Positions 14,327 through 20,310 of a DNA stretch of 20,310 bases are shown one piece after another. The notes under the pieces were generated by a model, which searched no databases, had not been told where the DNA came from, and worked only from the letters and a program-made list of their open reading frames with translations. The stretch spans positions 1-20,310 of the forward strand of contig JAISTL010000245.1 of assembly GCA_031272615.1 (NCBI GenBank), written 5' to 3'. The stretch comes from Methylobacteriaceae bacterium (lineage in GTDB: Bacteria > Pseudomonadota > Alphaproteobacteria > Rhizobiales > Beijerinckiaceae). Each line of letters opens with the position of its first letter. The stretch's first letter is position 1. Made by a program: the position numbers and the translations under genes.

Positions 14327-14561
14327 GGCCGGGGCCTCCCGGGCGGGATTCACTTGACTGTACCCCATATCAAGTACGAATTTTAAGTGGGAGAGTGTAC
14401 TTCATGCGGGCGGTCCGGTTTCACTTTTGGAGGGGAACCAAGCGTAGGGGGATATGGGAGTGTGAAGGAAAGTCTGTCAACCGGCGTCTGGTGATGGTTG
14501 AACGCCACAGCGGCGGCGGGGATGAACTCCGGCTCCGGCGGTCGCCGAACCGGAGCGCACA

Positions 14562-15320
14562 CTAACAATCAATATCCCACCGATGGCATTTTCGGGTGTC
14601 ATCGTCGTCCATTTCCTCTTCCTCCTCCACGTCTTCTTCTTTTGCCGGTTCCCATTCAGGCGAGTCCTTGTTCATGAGCATCATGTGATGATATGGCCGG
14701 ATTTGCATGCGGACTTCGCCAATTCCTGCGACAAACCAGACCCCCTCGGGACTGTCAGTCAATCGTTCGAGGAAGCTGTTGATTTCCTTTTCCGGTTCAC
14801 GCGGCATTATCAATTCGAGGATCGTTTTCAACACGGTGATGAAACGGCGTTTATTCAACTCTTTGGACGAGCGAAACGGGGACGTGCTCAACCAGACACG
14901 AACAAGCCTGCCTCTTGTGTCCGCTTCAAAAGCCACGGACACCCCGTTGCCGGATGAGCACCGGCACATGTCTCCATCGCCCGCCTGGTTGCCGACAGGT
15001 TCGCACCCCCGTTTTTTGTCAACCTTGCAGGTGATGCCGTGGGCTTTCAAGCGGGCATTCAGATCGTCGAAAAAAGTTGCTTTTGTGCACGGTCCAAGCG
15101 GCTTTGAACAATCCGACGCGTGGCTTTCATCGTCTTCGCGCCGACCGCAGTAAACGGGGTGGCCGTTGTTGTCTATCACACCCACCTCCGCCTGCGGAGG
15201 CTCGGCGCGGGTCCCGGATATCACCCCCGATAACGCCCACGCGACAAGTCCGGCCAAAACGCACACCACGACATGGCCGCGGGTTTTGCCTCGCGTGTTC
15301 TTCCCGTTCGCCATGGACAT
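14562..15320 (-). CDS. Unrecognised membrane-anchored or secreted Cys-rich protein with acidic C-terminus
   Basis: I do not recognise this family. A basic N-terminus (MANGKNTRGKTRGH) precedes a hydrophobic helix (VVVCVLAGLVAWALSGVISG), so the rest is probably periplasmic or exported. The exported part has nine cysteines, seven of them in its first half (VYC, SDC, GPC, ITC, GC, MCRC), which suggests disulfides. A run of about ten Asp/Glu residues comes near the end, followed by CHRWDIDC. ATG 15320 has GGGGAAGAGAGG directly upstream; ATG 15314 (MANGK) is spaced better from GAGAGG. The frame stays open to 15491, but that part overlaps a degraded gene copy and is not believed. It converges with the TRAP permease; 235 bp between them hold no clear gene. 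Confidence 0.6.
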   Translation of the reverse strand: MSMANGKNTRGKTRGHVVVCVLAGLVAWALSGVISGTRAEPPQAEVGVIDNNGHPVYCGRREDDESHASDCSKPLGPCTKATFFDDLNARLKAHGITCKVDKKRGCEPVGNQAGDGDMCRCSSGNGVSVAFEADTRGRLVRVWLSTSPFRSSKELNKRRFITVLKTILELIMPREPEKEINSFLERLTDSPEGVWFVAGIGEVRMQIRPYHHMMLMNKDSPEWEPAKEEDVEEEEEMDDDDTRKCHRWDIDC

Positions 15321-15454
15321 CCTCTCTTCCCCTGTCACCGGAGTCTTCTCGCACAGCCTGTCACCGGCGTCAATTTCGCTGATGATGCCGGGAACAATGT
15401 TCCGCGCGAACCGGGTCATTCCAGCCGGTCTCCCCGCTTGTTCAGCCTGCCGAA

Positions 15455-15808
15455 CAGAGACTTCGCGGTGGTGTTCCCTCGCCGTGACCAACGGTTTCCG
15501 GCGACGGAGACTGTCCCGTTGACTGGGCGTGTCCCATAAAATGTCCCATTAAATGTCCCATAAAATGTCCCATTAAACGGGATGGAGACAATGGCGCCCG
15601 CGATGGCGCGGGAAAACCCGGTTAAAGGTATCTGAACGGTTTGCCGGAAAGGAAAATCAACACGCGCGCCGCCTTCCCCGGCGTGGGCGGGTTCCCGACG
15701 CAGAACCTGTGGGACATGCGCGAGCCGGAACGCGCGCTGATCGCCCGCGTCGAGGACTTCCTGCGCGCGATGGGCGGGCTGATGGCGAGAGACGTCGCCC
15801 GGTATTGA
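15455..15808 (+). pseudogene. Degraded 3' copy of the neighbouring AlbA_2-type gene plus an unrelated C-terminal scrap
   Basis: From 15455 the DNA closely parallels 16944-17170 of the intact gene downstream: CTTCGCGGTGGTGTTCC, TTTCCGGCGACGGAGACTGT, then AAAGGTATCTGAAC all recur in order. About 50 bp of the helix-turn-helix coding part are missing, a CAA Gln codon reads TAA, and a TAA interrupts the VPLN repeat. After the homology ends (about 15660) the frame continues into an unfamiliar tail (FPGVGGFPTQNLWDMREPER to VARY) and stops at 15806-15808. There is no start codon or 5' part. Confidence 0.75.
15531..15578 (+). repeat. 12-nt tandem repeat GTCCCATWAAAY, four copies
   Basis: GTCCCATAAAAT, GTCCCATTAAAT, GTCCCATAAAAT and GTCCCATTAAAC run in tandem. 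In the intact gene the same spot (17018-17030) has a single GTCCCATTAAAT encoding VPLN. The unit is a multiple of three, so expansion in a functional gene would lengthen a VPLN linker without a frameshift. Confidence 0.8.
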
Positions 15809-15864
15809 TGCGAATGCGCAATTTTGCTATATTCCATGTTCTACAGCCCGGAGGACAGCCGAAC

Positions 15865-17253
15865 GTGAAAATCGGGAAGGAAAGCGAAAAACTGGAATTC
15901 AAGAAAACCACCGCGGAACTCAGCGAGGGCGTTATCTCGATGGTCGCCATGCTGAACAAACACGGCGGTGGCGAGTTGTATTTCGGCATTCGCAATGACG
16001 GTACTCCGCTGGGCATGGACATTTCCGGCAAGACCCTCCGGGACGTGAGTCAGTCGGTTGCGAACCATATCGAGCCGAAAATTTATCCCAAAATCAATGA
16101 AGTCTATGTGTGCGACAAACCGTGCATCCATGTGGAGTTTTCAGGCGAGGAAGCCCCATACTTCGCTTTCGGCAGAGCGTATATTCGTGTGGCCGATGAG
16201 GACAGGGTGATGTCGGCGGCGGAGATTGAAAGTTATATCCTCAAAAAGAATGCCGGGCGTGAGGTTTGGGACAACGCCGTTTCCGACAGAATGGTCGCCG
16301 ACGTGGATGAAACCGTGCTGCATGATTATATCGATCGCGCCAACCGCGCCGGGCGTATTGACTTCCCGTACACCAACAATGAGGAAGTGCTGAAGAGACT
16401 TAACGTGACCGACGGCGGCAAGCTGAAGAACGCCGCAAACGTGCTGTTTTGCGGTTCGCCTCTGTTGGAGATGCAGATGGCGATTTTCGCGGGAACCGAA
16501 CGGTTGACGTTCAACGACATCAATCGGAAAAGCGGTAGTGTCACAGATTTGATTGAGATTGCCGAAACGTATATCCGCAACAATATCCGTTGGCGGGTGG
16601 TGCTGGACGGCTCCGTTCAACGCAAGGAAATCCCGGAAATCCCGATAGACGCGGTGCGTGAGGCTTTGGTCAACTCCTTCTGCCACCGGGACTATAAGTC
16701 GTCGCAGAACAACGAAATCACGATTTACAGTAATCGCGTCGAGATATACAATCCCGGCGCTTTTCCGGAAGGGCTGACGCCACAGGACTTCATCACGGGT
16801 TATGAGCGTTCCGTAAAACGAAATCCGCTTTTGGCGCAGCTGATGTATTATTCCAAGGATATCGAGAGCTTCGGCACCGGCCTCCGGCGTATTACGGAAG
16901 CCTGTAAAAAAGCCGGAGTCGCAGTGGGATTCAACTTGCTGAAAAGAGGCTTCGCGGTGGTGTTCCATCGCCGTGACGAACAGTTTCCGGCGACGGAGAC
17001 TGTCCCGTTGACTGAGCGTGTCCCATTAAATGAGATGGAGAAAATGACGCTCGCCATCGTGCGTGAAAACCCGGCGGCAACGGCCGGCCAAATCGCATTG
17101 ATCTTGTCCAAATCCCGGAAATCCGGTCAAAGGTATCTGAACAGTTTGCAAGAAAAGAAAGTCATCGCGCGCGTCGGTTCAAAAAAAGGCGGTTACTGGA
17201 AGATTCTTCCCGATGTCGATGCCGATGATGGGACAGGGGGCGGAAATCGTTGA
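15865..17253 (+). CDS. AlbA_2 (Schlafen-like) DNA-binding and HATPase_c_4 domain protein
   Basis: The 462-residue product begins with an AlbA_2/Schlafen-type domain (ESEKLEFKKTTAELSEGVIS, then MLNKHGGGELYFGIRNDG, to about residue 120). Next comes the RecG-related HATPase_c_4 part (PIDAVREALVNSFCHRDY at about 260-277, VEIYNPGAFPEGL, FGTGLRRI at about 336-343). After a VPLTERVPLN linker there is a winged helix-turn-helix (GQIALILSKSRKSGQRYLNS). Such proteins are common accessory genes, often called putative DNA-binding transcriptional regulators; their biochemical role is unsettled. I chose GTG 15865 because GGAGG (15850-15854) is 10 nt upstream and the domain begins there. ATG 15808, overlapping the TGA of the upstream pseudogene, is in frame but lacks a ribosome site. 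Confidence 0.85.
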   Translation: MKIGKESEKLEFKKTTAELSEGVISMVAMLNKHGGGELYFGIRNDGTPLGMDISGKTLRDVSQSVANHIEPKIYPKINEVYVCDKPCIHVEFSGEEAPYFAFGRAYIRVADEDRVMSAAEIESYILKKNAGREVWDNAVSDRMVADVDETVLHDYIDRANRAGRIDFPYTNNEEVLKRLNVTDGGKLKNAANVLFCGSPLLEMQMAIFAGTERLTFNDINRKSGSVTDLIEIAETYIRNNIRWRVVLDGSVQRKEIPEIPIDAVREALVNSFCHRDYKSSQNNEITIYSNRVEIYNPGAFPEGLTPQDFITGYERSVKRNPLLAQLMYYSKDIESFGTGLRRITEACKKAGVAVGFNLLKRGFAVVFHRRDEQFPATETVPLTERVPLNEMEKMTLAIVRENPAATAGQIALILSKSRKSGQRYLNSLQEKKVIARVGSKKGGYWKILPDVDADDGTGGGNR

Positions 17254-17590
17254 ACCAGACCGCCTTGAAAGCAGTCAGCCCGGCGTCATCTACAACCAAA
17301 AACGCTCCATGAAGTCTCATCACGGAGCGTGAACGGGTGGGAGGTATAGAATCCGCCAACCGGGAGCTGACGTCTTACACGGCATGGAGCCGAATTTCGC
17401 CTCCTCACAACTCCGACATTAACCGAAACACAGTCCTGCTTCAAGTGATACCTTGCCCGCACAGACCGGAGAATGTCGGTGCGGATGTCGCGGAGCGGCG
17501 GTGAAAGGGCCCTCGAAAGCCGGAATGCTTCGTTCCTCTCCCGCTCCACCTTCAGCGTCACGTCGGAGAAATCCCACGACGGGATTTCCC
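17254..17590. other. Gap between two convergent AlbA_2-related genes
   Basis: No recognisable gene. A 148-codon frame on the minus strand (17286-17732) crosses it and includes a plausible-looking stretch (EIPSWDFSDVTLKVERERNE), but it overlaps the end of the chimeric gene in another frame and I cannot assign it. A minus-strand terminator lies at 17298-17330. Confidence 0.4.
17298..17330 (-). terminator. Rho-independent terminator for leftward transcription
   Basis: Read on the minus strand: ACGCTCC, GTG bulge, ATGA, loop GACT, TCAT, then GGAGCGT running into TTTTTGG. The outer arms (17324-17330 with 17302-17308) and inner arms (17317-17320 with 17309-17312) are both perfect. It would end transcripts from the rhuM/chimera side. 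Confidence 0.65.
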
Positions 17591-18658
17591 TTACGTCCGG
17601 CGCGATCCGGGGGGTAAAATCCGGTCCCCCGCCTTGCCGTTCGTCGGAGCGTTCAACCGATACGTTTTCGCGCTCGTGTGACCTGCGGAGTCTATGACAC
17701 CTCGCTCGCACAGCATATTCAGATAGCGCCATGTTGTTTTGGCGGTCTTCCCGGTTATCGCGCGCGCTTCCTGTGGCGTGATGGAACCGTGAGATTCCAA
17801 AAAGTCGAGAAGCGGCTTGACCTTCTTCAGTTCAGATTCGGTCAAAACTTCGGACACATCTTCGGACATTCTTCGGCCAGGGCTTCTTTCATTTCCGCTC
17901 ACGCTTCGGTCAAAATCGGACGCATACGGAAATGTCACGACGATGAAGCCCGGCGTTATCTCAAACACCGAGCGATCATACGCTTCCAGTATCCGCCGCA
18001 TTCCGGAACCGAGCCCTTCCACCAGTTCCACATCTTTAAAAACGCGCATCAGCTCGCGGTTGCGCAGCATTGAGCGTCCGTTGAAGAAGTCCTCCAGCGA
18101 CAGCCCCGCCACAAGACCACCCGTCGAGGTGATGGTCACCCGGTCGGAGAAAAACTCCACGACGGGCCAGCCGAGATTGTAGTCATTATGAACTACGGCA
18201 TTGATGAACGCCTCGCGCAGCGCAACCGCATTGATGGGCTTGCGGCTCCTGAACTCGTCGAGCTTCATGTTGATGCGCCGTGCATCCTTGCTGCGGGCAT
18301 TGAAAGCCTGCGAGTTGATAATCATCACGTTGATTGCGCTGTCCGAGGCGAAGCGGTCAATCTCGGTGAGCTGAGCGGAGTTGTAGATGAAGTAGCGAAT
18401 CTTCTTGCCGTAGTCCTCAGCGAAATGCTCCTCGGTAATCTGGAAGGACTTGTACACGTCCTCGCGGATGGCCATGGACGGCACGACGATTATGAACTTG
18501 CTCCATCCATACCGCTTGTTCAGCTCGTACATGGCCTTGATGTATGTGTAGGTCTTGCCCACGCCGGTCTCCATCTCGACCGTGAGGTTGTAGCGGCCAT
18601 CCAATGCCTTGGACGGCTCTATCCGGTAACTGCGCTGTATCTTCTGAATCTGCTCCAA
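17591..18658 (-). CDS. Chimeric ORF: type III restriction Res N-terminal part fused to the C-terminal half of an AlbA_2/HATPase protein
   Basis: Residues 1-142 are type III Res helicase sequence: [14 protein letters not shown], then [20 protein letters not shown] with Walker A TGVGKT (31-36), [20 protein letters not shown], and [12 protein letters not shown]. Directly after PI the sequence becomes the RecG-related HATPase_c_4 domain ([31 protein letters not shown]) and then a winged helix ([20 protein letters not shown]). The DEPQ helicase motif II, expected just after the switch, is missing, and so is the AlbA_2 domain. The start is uncertain: the frame offers only TTG at 18658, native Res sequence being ILEQIQ, since a frameshift separates it from the true Res start. 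This is most likely a recombination relic; if expressed it would be neither a helicase nor a full AlbA_2 protein. Confidence 0.7.
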   Translation of the reverse strand: MEQIQKIQRSYRIEPSKALDGRYNLTVEMETGVGKTYTYIKAMYELNKRYGWSKFIIVVPSMAIREDVYKSFQITEEHFAEDYGKKIRYFIYNSAQLTEIDRFASDSAINVMIINSQAFNARSKDARRINMKLDEFRSRKPINAVALREAFINAVVHNDYNLGWPVVEFFSDRVTITSTGGLVAGLSLEDFFNGRSMLRNRELMRVFKDVELVEGLGSGMRRILEAYDRSVFEITPGFIVVTFPYASDFDRSVSGNERSPGRRMSEDVSEVLTESELKKVKPLLDFLESHGSITPQEARAITGKTAKTTWRYLNMLCERGVIDSAGHTSAKTYRLNAPTNGKAGDRILPPGSRRT

Positions 18659-18864
18659 GATAATGCCTCGTTCAGCTCCGGCACTATGCGGGCATTGCCG
18701 AAGCCCGTGAAGTCTTTCTCATAGGTGAGCGAAATCCGGCGGTTTTCCTCATTGCCCCGGTCAATCATATAGGACGGGGTGCTGTACGGCTGACCCATGA
18801 AGACATCGCAGACGGCCTTGGCAGCATCGGCTTGGAACTTCTAGTGCTTGAATTGCAGCTTCAT
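18659..18864 (-). pseudogene. Broken 5' end of a type III restriction enzyme res gene
   Basis: Reading from ATG 18864 gives MKLQFKH, a TAG at 18841-18843 where relatives have Gln, and then KFQADAAKAVCDVFMGQPYS, TPSYMIDRGNEENRR and [20 protein letters not shown]. This is the normal N-terminus of Res. Near 18662-18668 one base appears lost, and the protein resumes in another frame as ILEQIQKIQ. The ATG overlaps the rhuM stop as ATGA (18861-18864), showing this was once a translationally coupled operon gene. Confidence 0.8.
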
Positions 18865-19928
18865 TCGCCGTCACCTCCCGTGTCTCCGCTGCGCTGAAGC
18901 TCGTCCAAGTCAGCTTCCTCCAAAAACTTGTCAAAGTCGGAGCTGAACAGCTTATCTTGTATCACACGATACTTCTCAAACTCGCCTTCGGCATGAATCT
19001 TGGCCTCCAAAGCGGACACCTTACCCGCGTTTGTCAGAATATCCGTACCGGTTGCTTGGAGGAACAGGTCGAGGCGGTTCTTCCAGTCTTTCTGTGACAT
19101 CGGTATCCGGCGTGTCGCTTGGAACTCGGCAAATTCCAGATAGGCCGTGACAATCCGTTCGAGTGACTGCATTTCCTGCTCGCCCAGATAGTTCTTGGCG
19201 ATGGTCACGTCGGACTTGCGGATTTTGCCCTTTGGGGCAGCTTCCCAAGTCGTCAAGCCCATGAACTGCTTTTCAGCGTCGGCTCGCTCCACGATAATCT
19301 CTGCCGCTGTATGCCCATGGATAGCAAAGTGCAGCTTGTTCTGCACGGTCTTGAAGAACAGGATCGTCTCCTTGCTGTCTGGTTTGTAGTCGTAAGACAG
19401 TGCGTAAATGTCGGTAATCTTCTGGTAGAACTTACGCTCGGAGAGCCGGATTTCCCGGATGTCTTCGAGCAGCCGCTCGAAGTAGGTCTGCGAGAATACT
19501 CGGTCGTTTTTCAGCCGCTCTTTGTCCAGCACATAGCCCTTCATGGTAAAGTCGGCCAACACATCCGCTGCCCATGCCCTGAATCCTATGGCCTTCCCGG
19601 AGTTGACCTTGAAGCCCACGGCTATGACGGCTTGGAGGTTGTAGTATTTGTAGTTGTATGTCTTGCCGTTGCTCGCAACTGTTCGGAAATTCCGAACAGT
19701 TGAAACCTCGTCCAGCTCGCCGCCGGCGAAGATGTTGCCGAGATGCTCCGAGACGGTGCTTTTCGATGTCTCGTAAAGCGAGCATATGGATTTCTGCGTC
19801 AACCAGACGTTCTCATCAGCCACCAACGCGTCAACGCCATCACCGCCGGTTTCTTTCGTGAAGACAAGGAAGTCGTTGGTCGCATTGCGGATTTGGATGC
19901 TCTGATTATCCTTCGTATCTTTTGCCAT
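18861..19928 (-). CDS. RhuM family protein
   Basis: A full-length 355-residue RhuM-like protein (named after a Salmonella pathogenicity-island protein; biochemical function unknown). Characteristic segments: VWLTQKSICSLYETSKSTVS (an HTH-like start), YNYKYYNLQAVIAVGFKVNS, FRAWAADVLADFTMKGYVLD, LSERKFYQKITDIYALSYDY and FFKTVQNKLHFAIHGHTAAE. It ends with a charged coiled segment. ATG 19928 has AGGAGGG 5-6 nt upstream. Such genes often sit between mod and res of type III restriction systems, exactly the arrangement here, where both neighbours are broken while this frame is intact. Confidence 0.88.
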   Translation of the reverse strand: MAKDTKDNQSIQIRNATNDFLVFTKETGGDGVDALVADENVWLTQKSICSLYETSKSTVSEHLGNIFAGGELDEVSTVRNFRTVASNGKTYNYKYYNLQAVIAVGFKVNSGKAIGFRAWAADVLADFTMKGYVLDKERLKNDRVFSQTYFERLLEDIREIRLSERKFYQKITDIYALSYDYKPDSKETILFFKTVQNKLHFAIHGHTAAEIIVERADAEKQFMGLTTWEAAPKGKIRKSDVTIAKNYLGEQEMQSLERIVTAYLEFAEFQATRRIPMSQKDWKNRLDLFLQATGTDILTNAGKVSALEAKIHAEGEFEKYRVIQDKLFSSDFDKFLEEADLDELQRSGDTGGDGE

Positions 19929-19938
19929 GTTCGCCCTC

Positions 19939-20127
19939 CTATATCACCTTGACGCTCGTGTTGGGCGCAAGCAGTTTGAAAATTTCTTCAACGTTGATTT
20001 TCGACGGGCTGTCGGTGAAGCTCGAATCACGGAACACGGCGCGGAGCGGCTGCCGCTTGGCAATCTCCTTCACCACGTCCTCGCTGATTGTATCAGCGAA
20101 GCAGGCGATAAGGTCGCCGCCGAGCGC
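19939..20127 (-). pseudogene. C-terminal remnant of a type III DNA methyltransferase (Mod)
   Basis: The 62-residue tail LGGDLIACFADTISEDVVKE through LRAVFRDSSFTDSPSKINVE to APNTSVKVI matches the typical end of type III Mod proteins. In the same frame a TGA (20128-20130) lies just before it, and the target-recognition and catalytic parts (DPPY, FxGxG) are absent. Its stop is 10 bp before the rhuM start. Confidence 0.75.
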
Positions 20128-20238
20128 TCAACCTTCACACTTGGGTAACTCTCTACAACGCTCCTCCGTAGTCCACCAGCGCAACTCACCGTAATGGGCG
20201 AGGAGCGATTCATTTATAGATGTCAGCTTGCCGCTCAT
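20128..20238 (-). CDS. Short ORF, N-terminal scrap resembling DUF1016 (YhcG-like nuclease) proteins
   Basis: The 36-residue frame begins MSGKLTSINESLLAHYGEL, which resembles the opening of DUF1016/YhcG family proteins, then becomes unfamiliar (RWWTTEERCREL) and stops. AAGGAGG (20244-20250) is 5 nt upstream, so it may be translated. It joins Mod-derived DNA directly, suggesting a deletion that removed most of a DUF1016 gene and of mod. Confidence 0.4.
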   Translation of the reverse strand: MSGKLTSINESLLAHYGELRWWTTEERCRELPKCEG

Positions 20239-20248
20239 TGTAGCCTCC

Positions 20249-20310
20249 TTACTTCGCTACTGCCTTCCGGTACGTCGTTTCGACTATATCAGCGCACTCA
20301 GAGTCTGACT
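20249..20310 (-). CDS. C-terminal end of an unidentified gene at the right edge
   Basis: The frame is open from the edge and gives SDSECADIVETTYRKAVAK before TAA at 20249-20251, whose bases overlap the ribosome site of the next ORF. That tight spacing suggests an operon. Nineteen residues are too few to assign; a type III restriction operon gene would be expected. Confidence 0.35.
   Translation of the reverse strand, partial: SDSECADIVETTYRKAVAK

Noticed and set aside
12838..14565. 575-codon + strand frame overlapping the TRAP permease
   Set aside because: It is a shifted-frame shadow of the permease, rich in His/Arg/Gly without family features.
14404..14565. 53-codon + strand ORF (MRAVRFHFWRGTKRRG...) after the permease, with GGGAGAG 8 nt upstream
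   Set aside because: The ribosome site is good and a TTGACT lies upstream, but the Arg-rich product matches nothing and it overlaps the end of the opposing gene; not enough to call it.
15391..15403. 13-bp palindrome GGAACAATGTTCC upstream of the Cys-rich gene as an operator
   Set aside because: A single short palindrome without a regulator nearby or a second copy could be chance.
17286..17732. 148-codon minus-strand ORF between the two AlbA_2-related genes
   Set aside because: It overlaps the chimeric gene in another frame and the terminator falls in its 3' end; part may be a gene scrap, but no family is recognisable.
1..20310. tRNA or rRNA genes
   Set aside because: No T-loop GGTTCRANYCC with a matching acceptor stem or rRNA-like stretch was seen on either strand by eye; a covariance-model scan would be decisive.

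Overview
The window comes from a GC-rich alphaproteobacterium. It carries gcrA, whose product is the cell-cycle partner of CcrM methylation at GANTC sites and is confined to that class. Next to gcrA is an unusually dense cluster of GANTC sites. The other core genes (a long-chain trans-polyprenyl diphosphate synthase, hslO, argE, ruvA, a TAXI-type TRAP transporter) fit a Rhodospirillales-like host, but I cannot name a genus. I see no rRNA, tRNA or CRISPR array.

Layout. At 3-272 is the end of a truncated gene resembling the MrcB-like N-terminal domain. From 422 to 2314 a polyprenyl synthase gene and a tRNA1(Val)-type adenine methyltransferase gene diverge. From 2482 to 4244 a translationally coupled pair encodes a RecF/OLD-like AAA ATPase and a DUF4276 protein. 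This is a likely anti-phage module, and its 3' end runs into a GTGGAC repeat array. A glyoxalase-fold (VOC) gene (4432-4821) converges with gcrA (4940-5455). Between gcrA and hslO lie about 630 bp of AT-rich DNA without a gene, holding 15 GANTC sites in about 380 bp, a 22-bp perfect palindrome and 12-nt iterons. After hslO come a dispersed repeat and a second GTGGAC array, then a leftward run of sel1-type gene, ruvA and argE (10618 to 7147). The 10619-11268 gap has no gene and holds repeats, a third GTGGAC array and a large hairpin. A TAXI binding protein and its fused TRAP permease follow (11269-14326).

From about 14.5 kb to the right edge the window is an accessory region. It has a membrane-anchored or secreted Cys-rich protein of unknown function, a broken 3' copy of an AlbA_2-type gene with 12-nt tandem repeats, an intact AlbA_2/HATPase gene, and on the other strand a decayed type III restriction-modification locus. 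That locus retains a Mod C-terminus, a YhcG-like (DUF1016) N-terminal scrap, an intact rhuM-like gene and a res gene with a nonsense codon and a frameshift. What is left of res is fused in frame to the C-terminal half of another AlbA_2/HATPase protein.

The observations most worth following are the GANTC/iteron region beside gcrA, the ATPase-DUF4276 pair, the mobile-looking GTGGAC repeat family (one array forms the C-terminus of the DUF4276 protein), and the Res-AlbA chimera. All functional calls come from reading motifs by eye; no database search was run.
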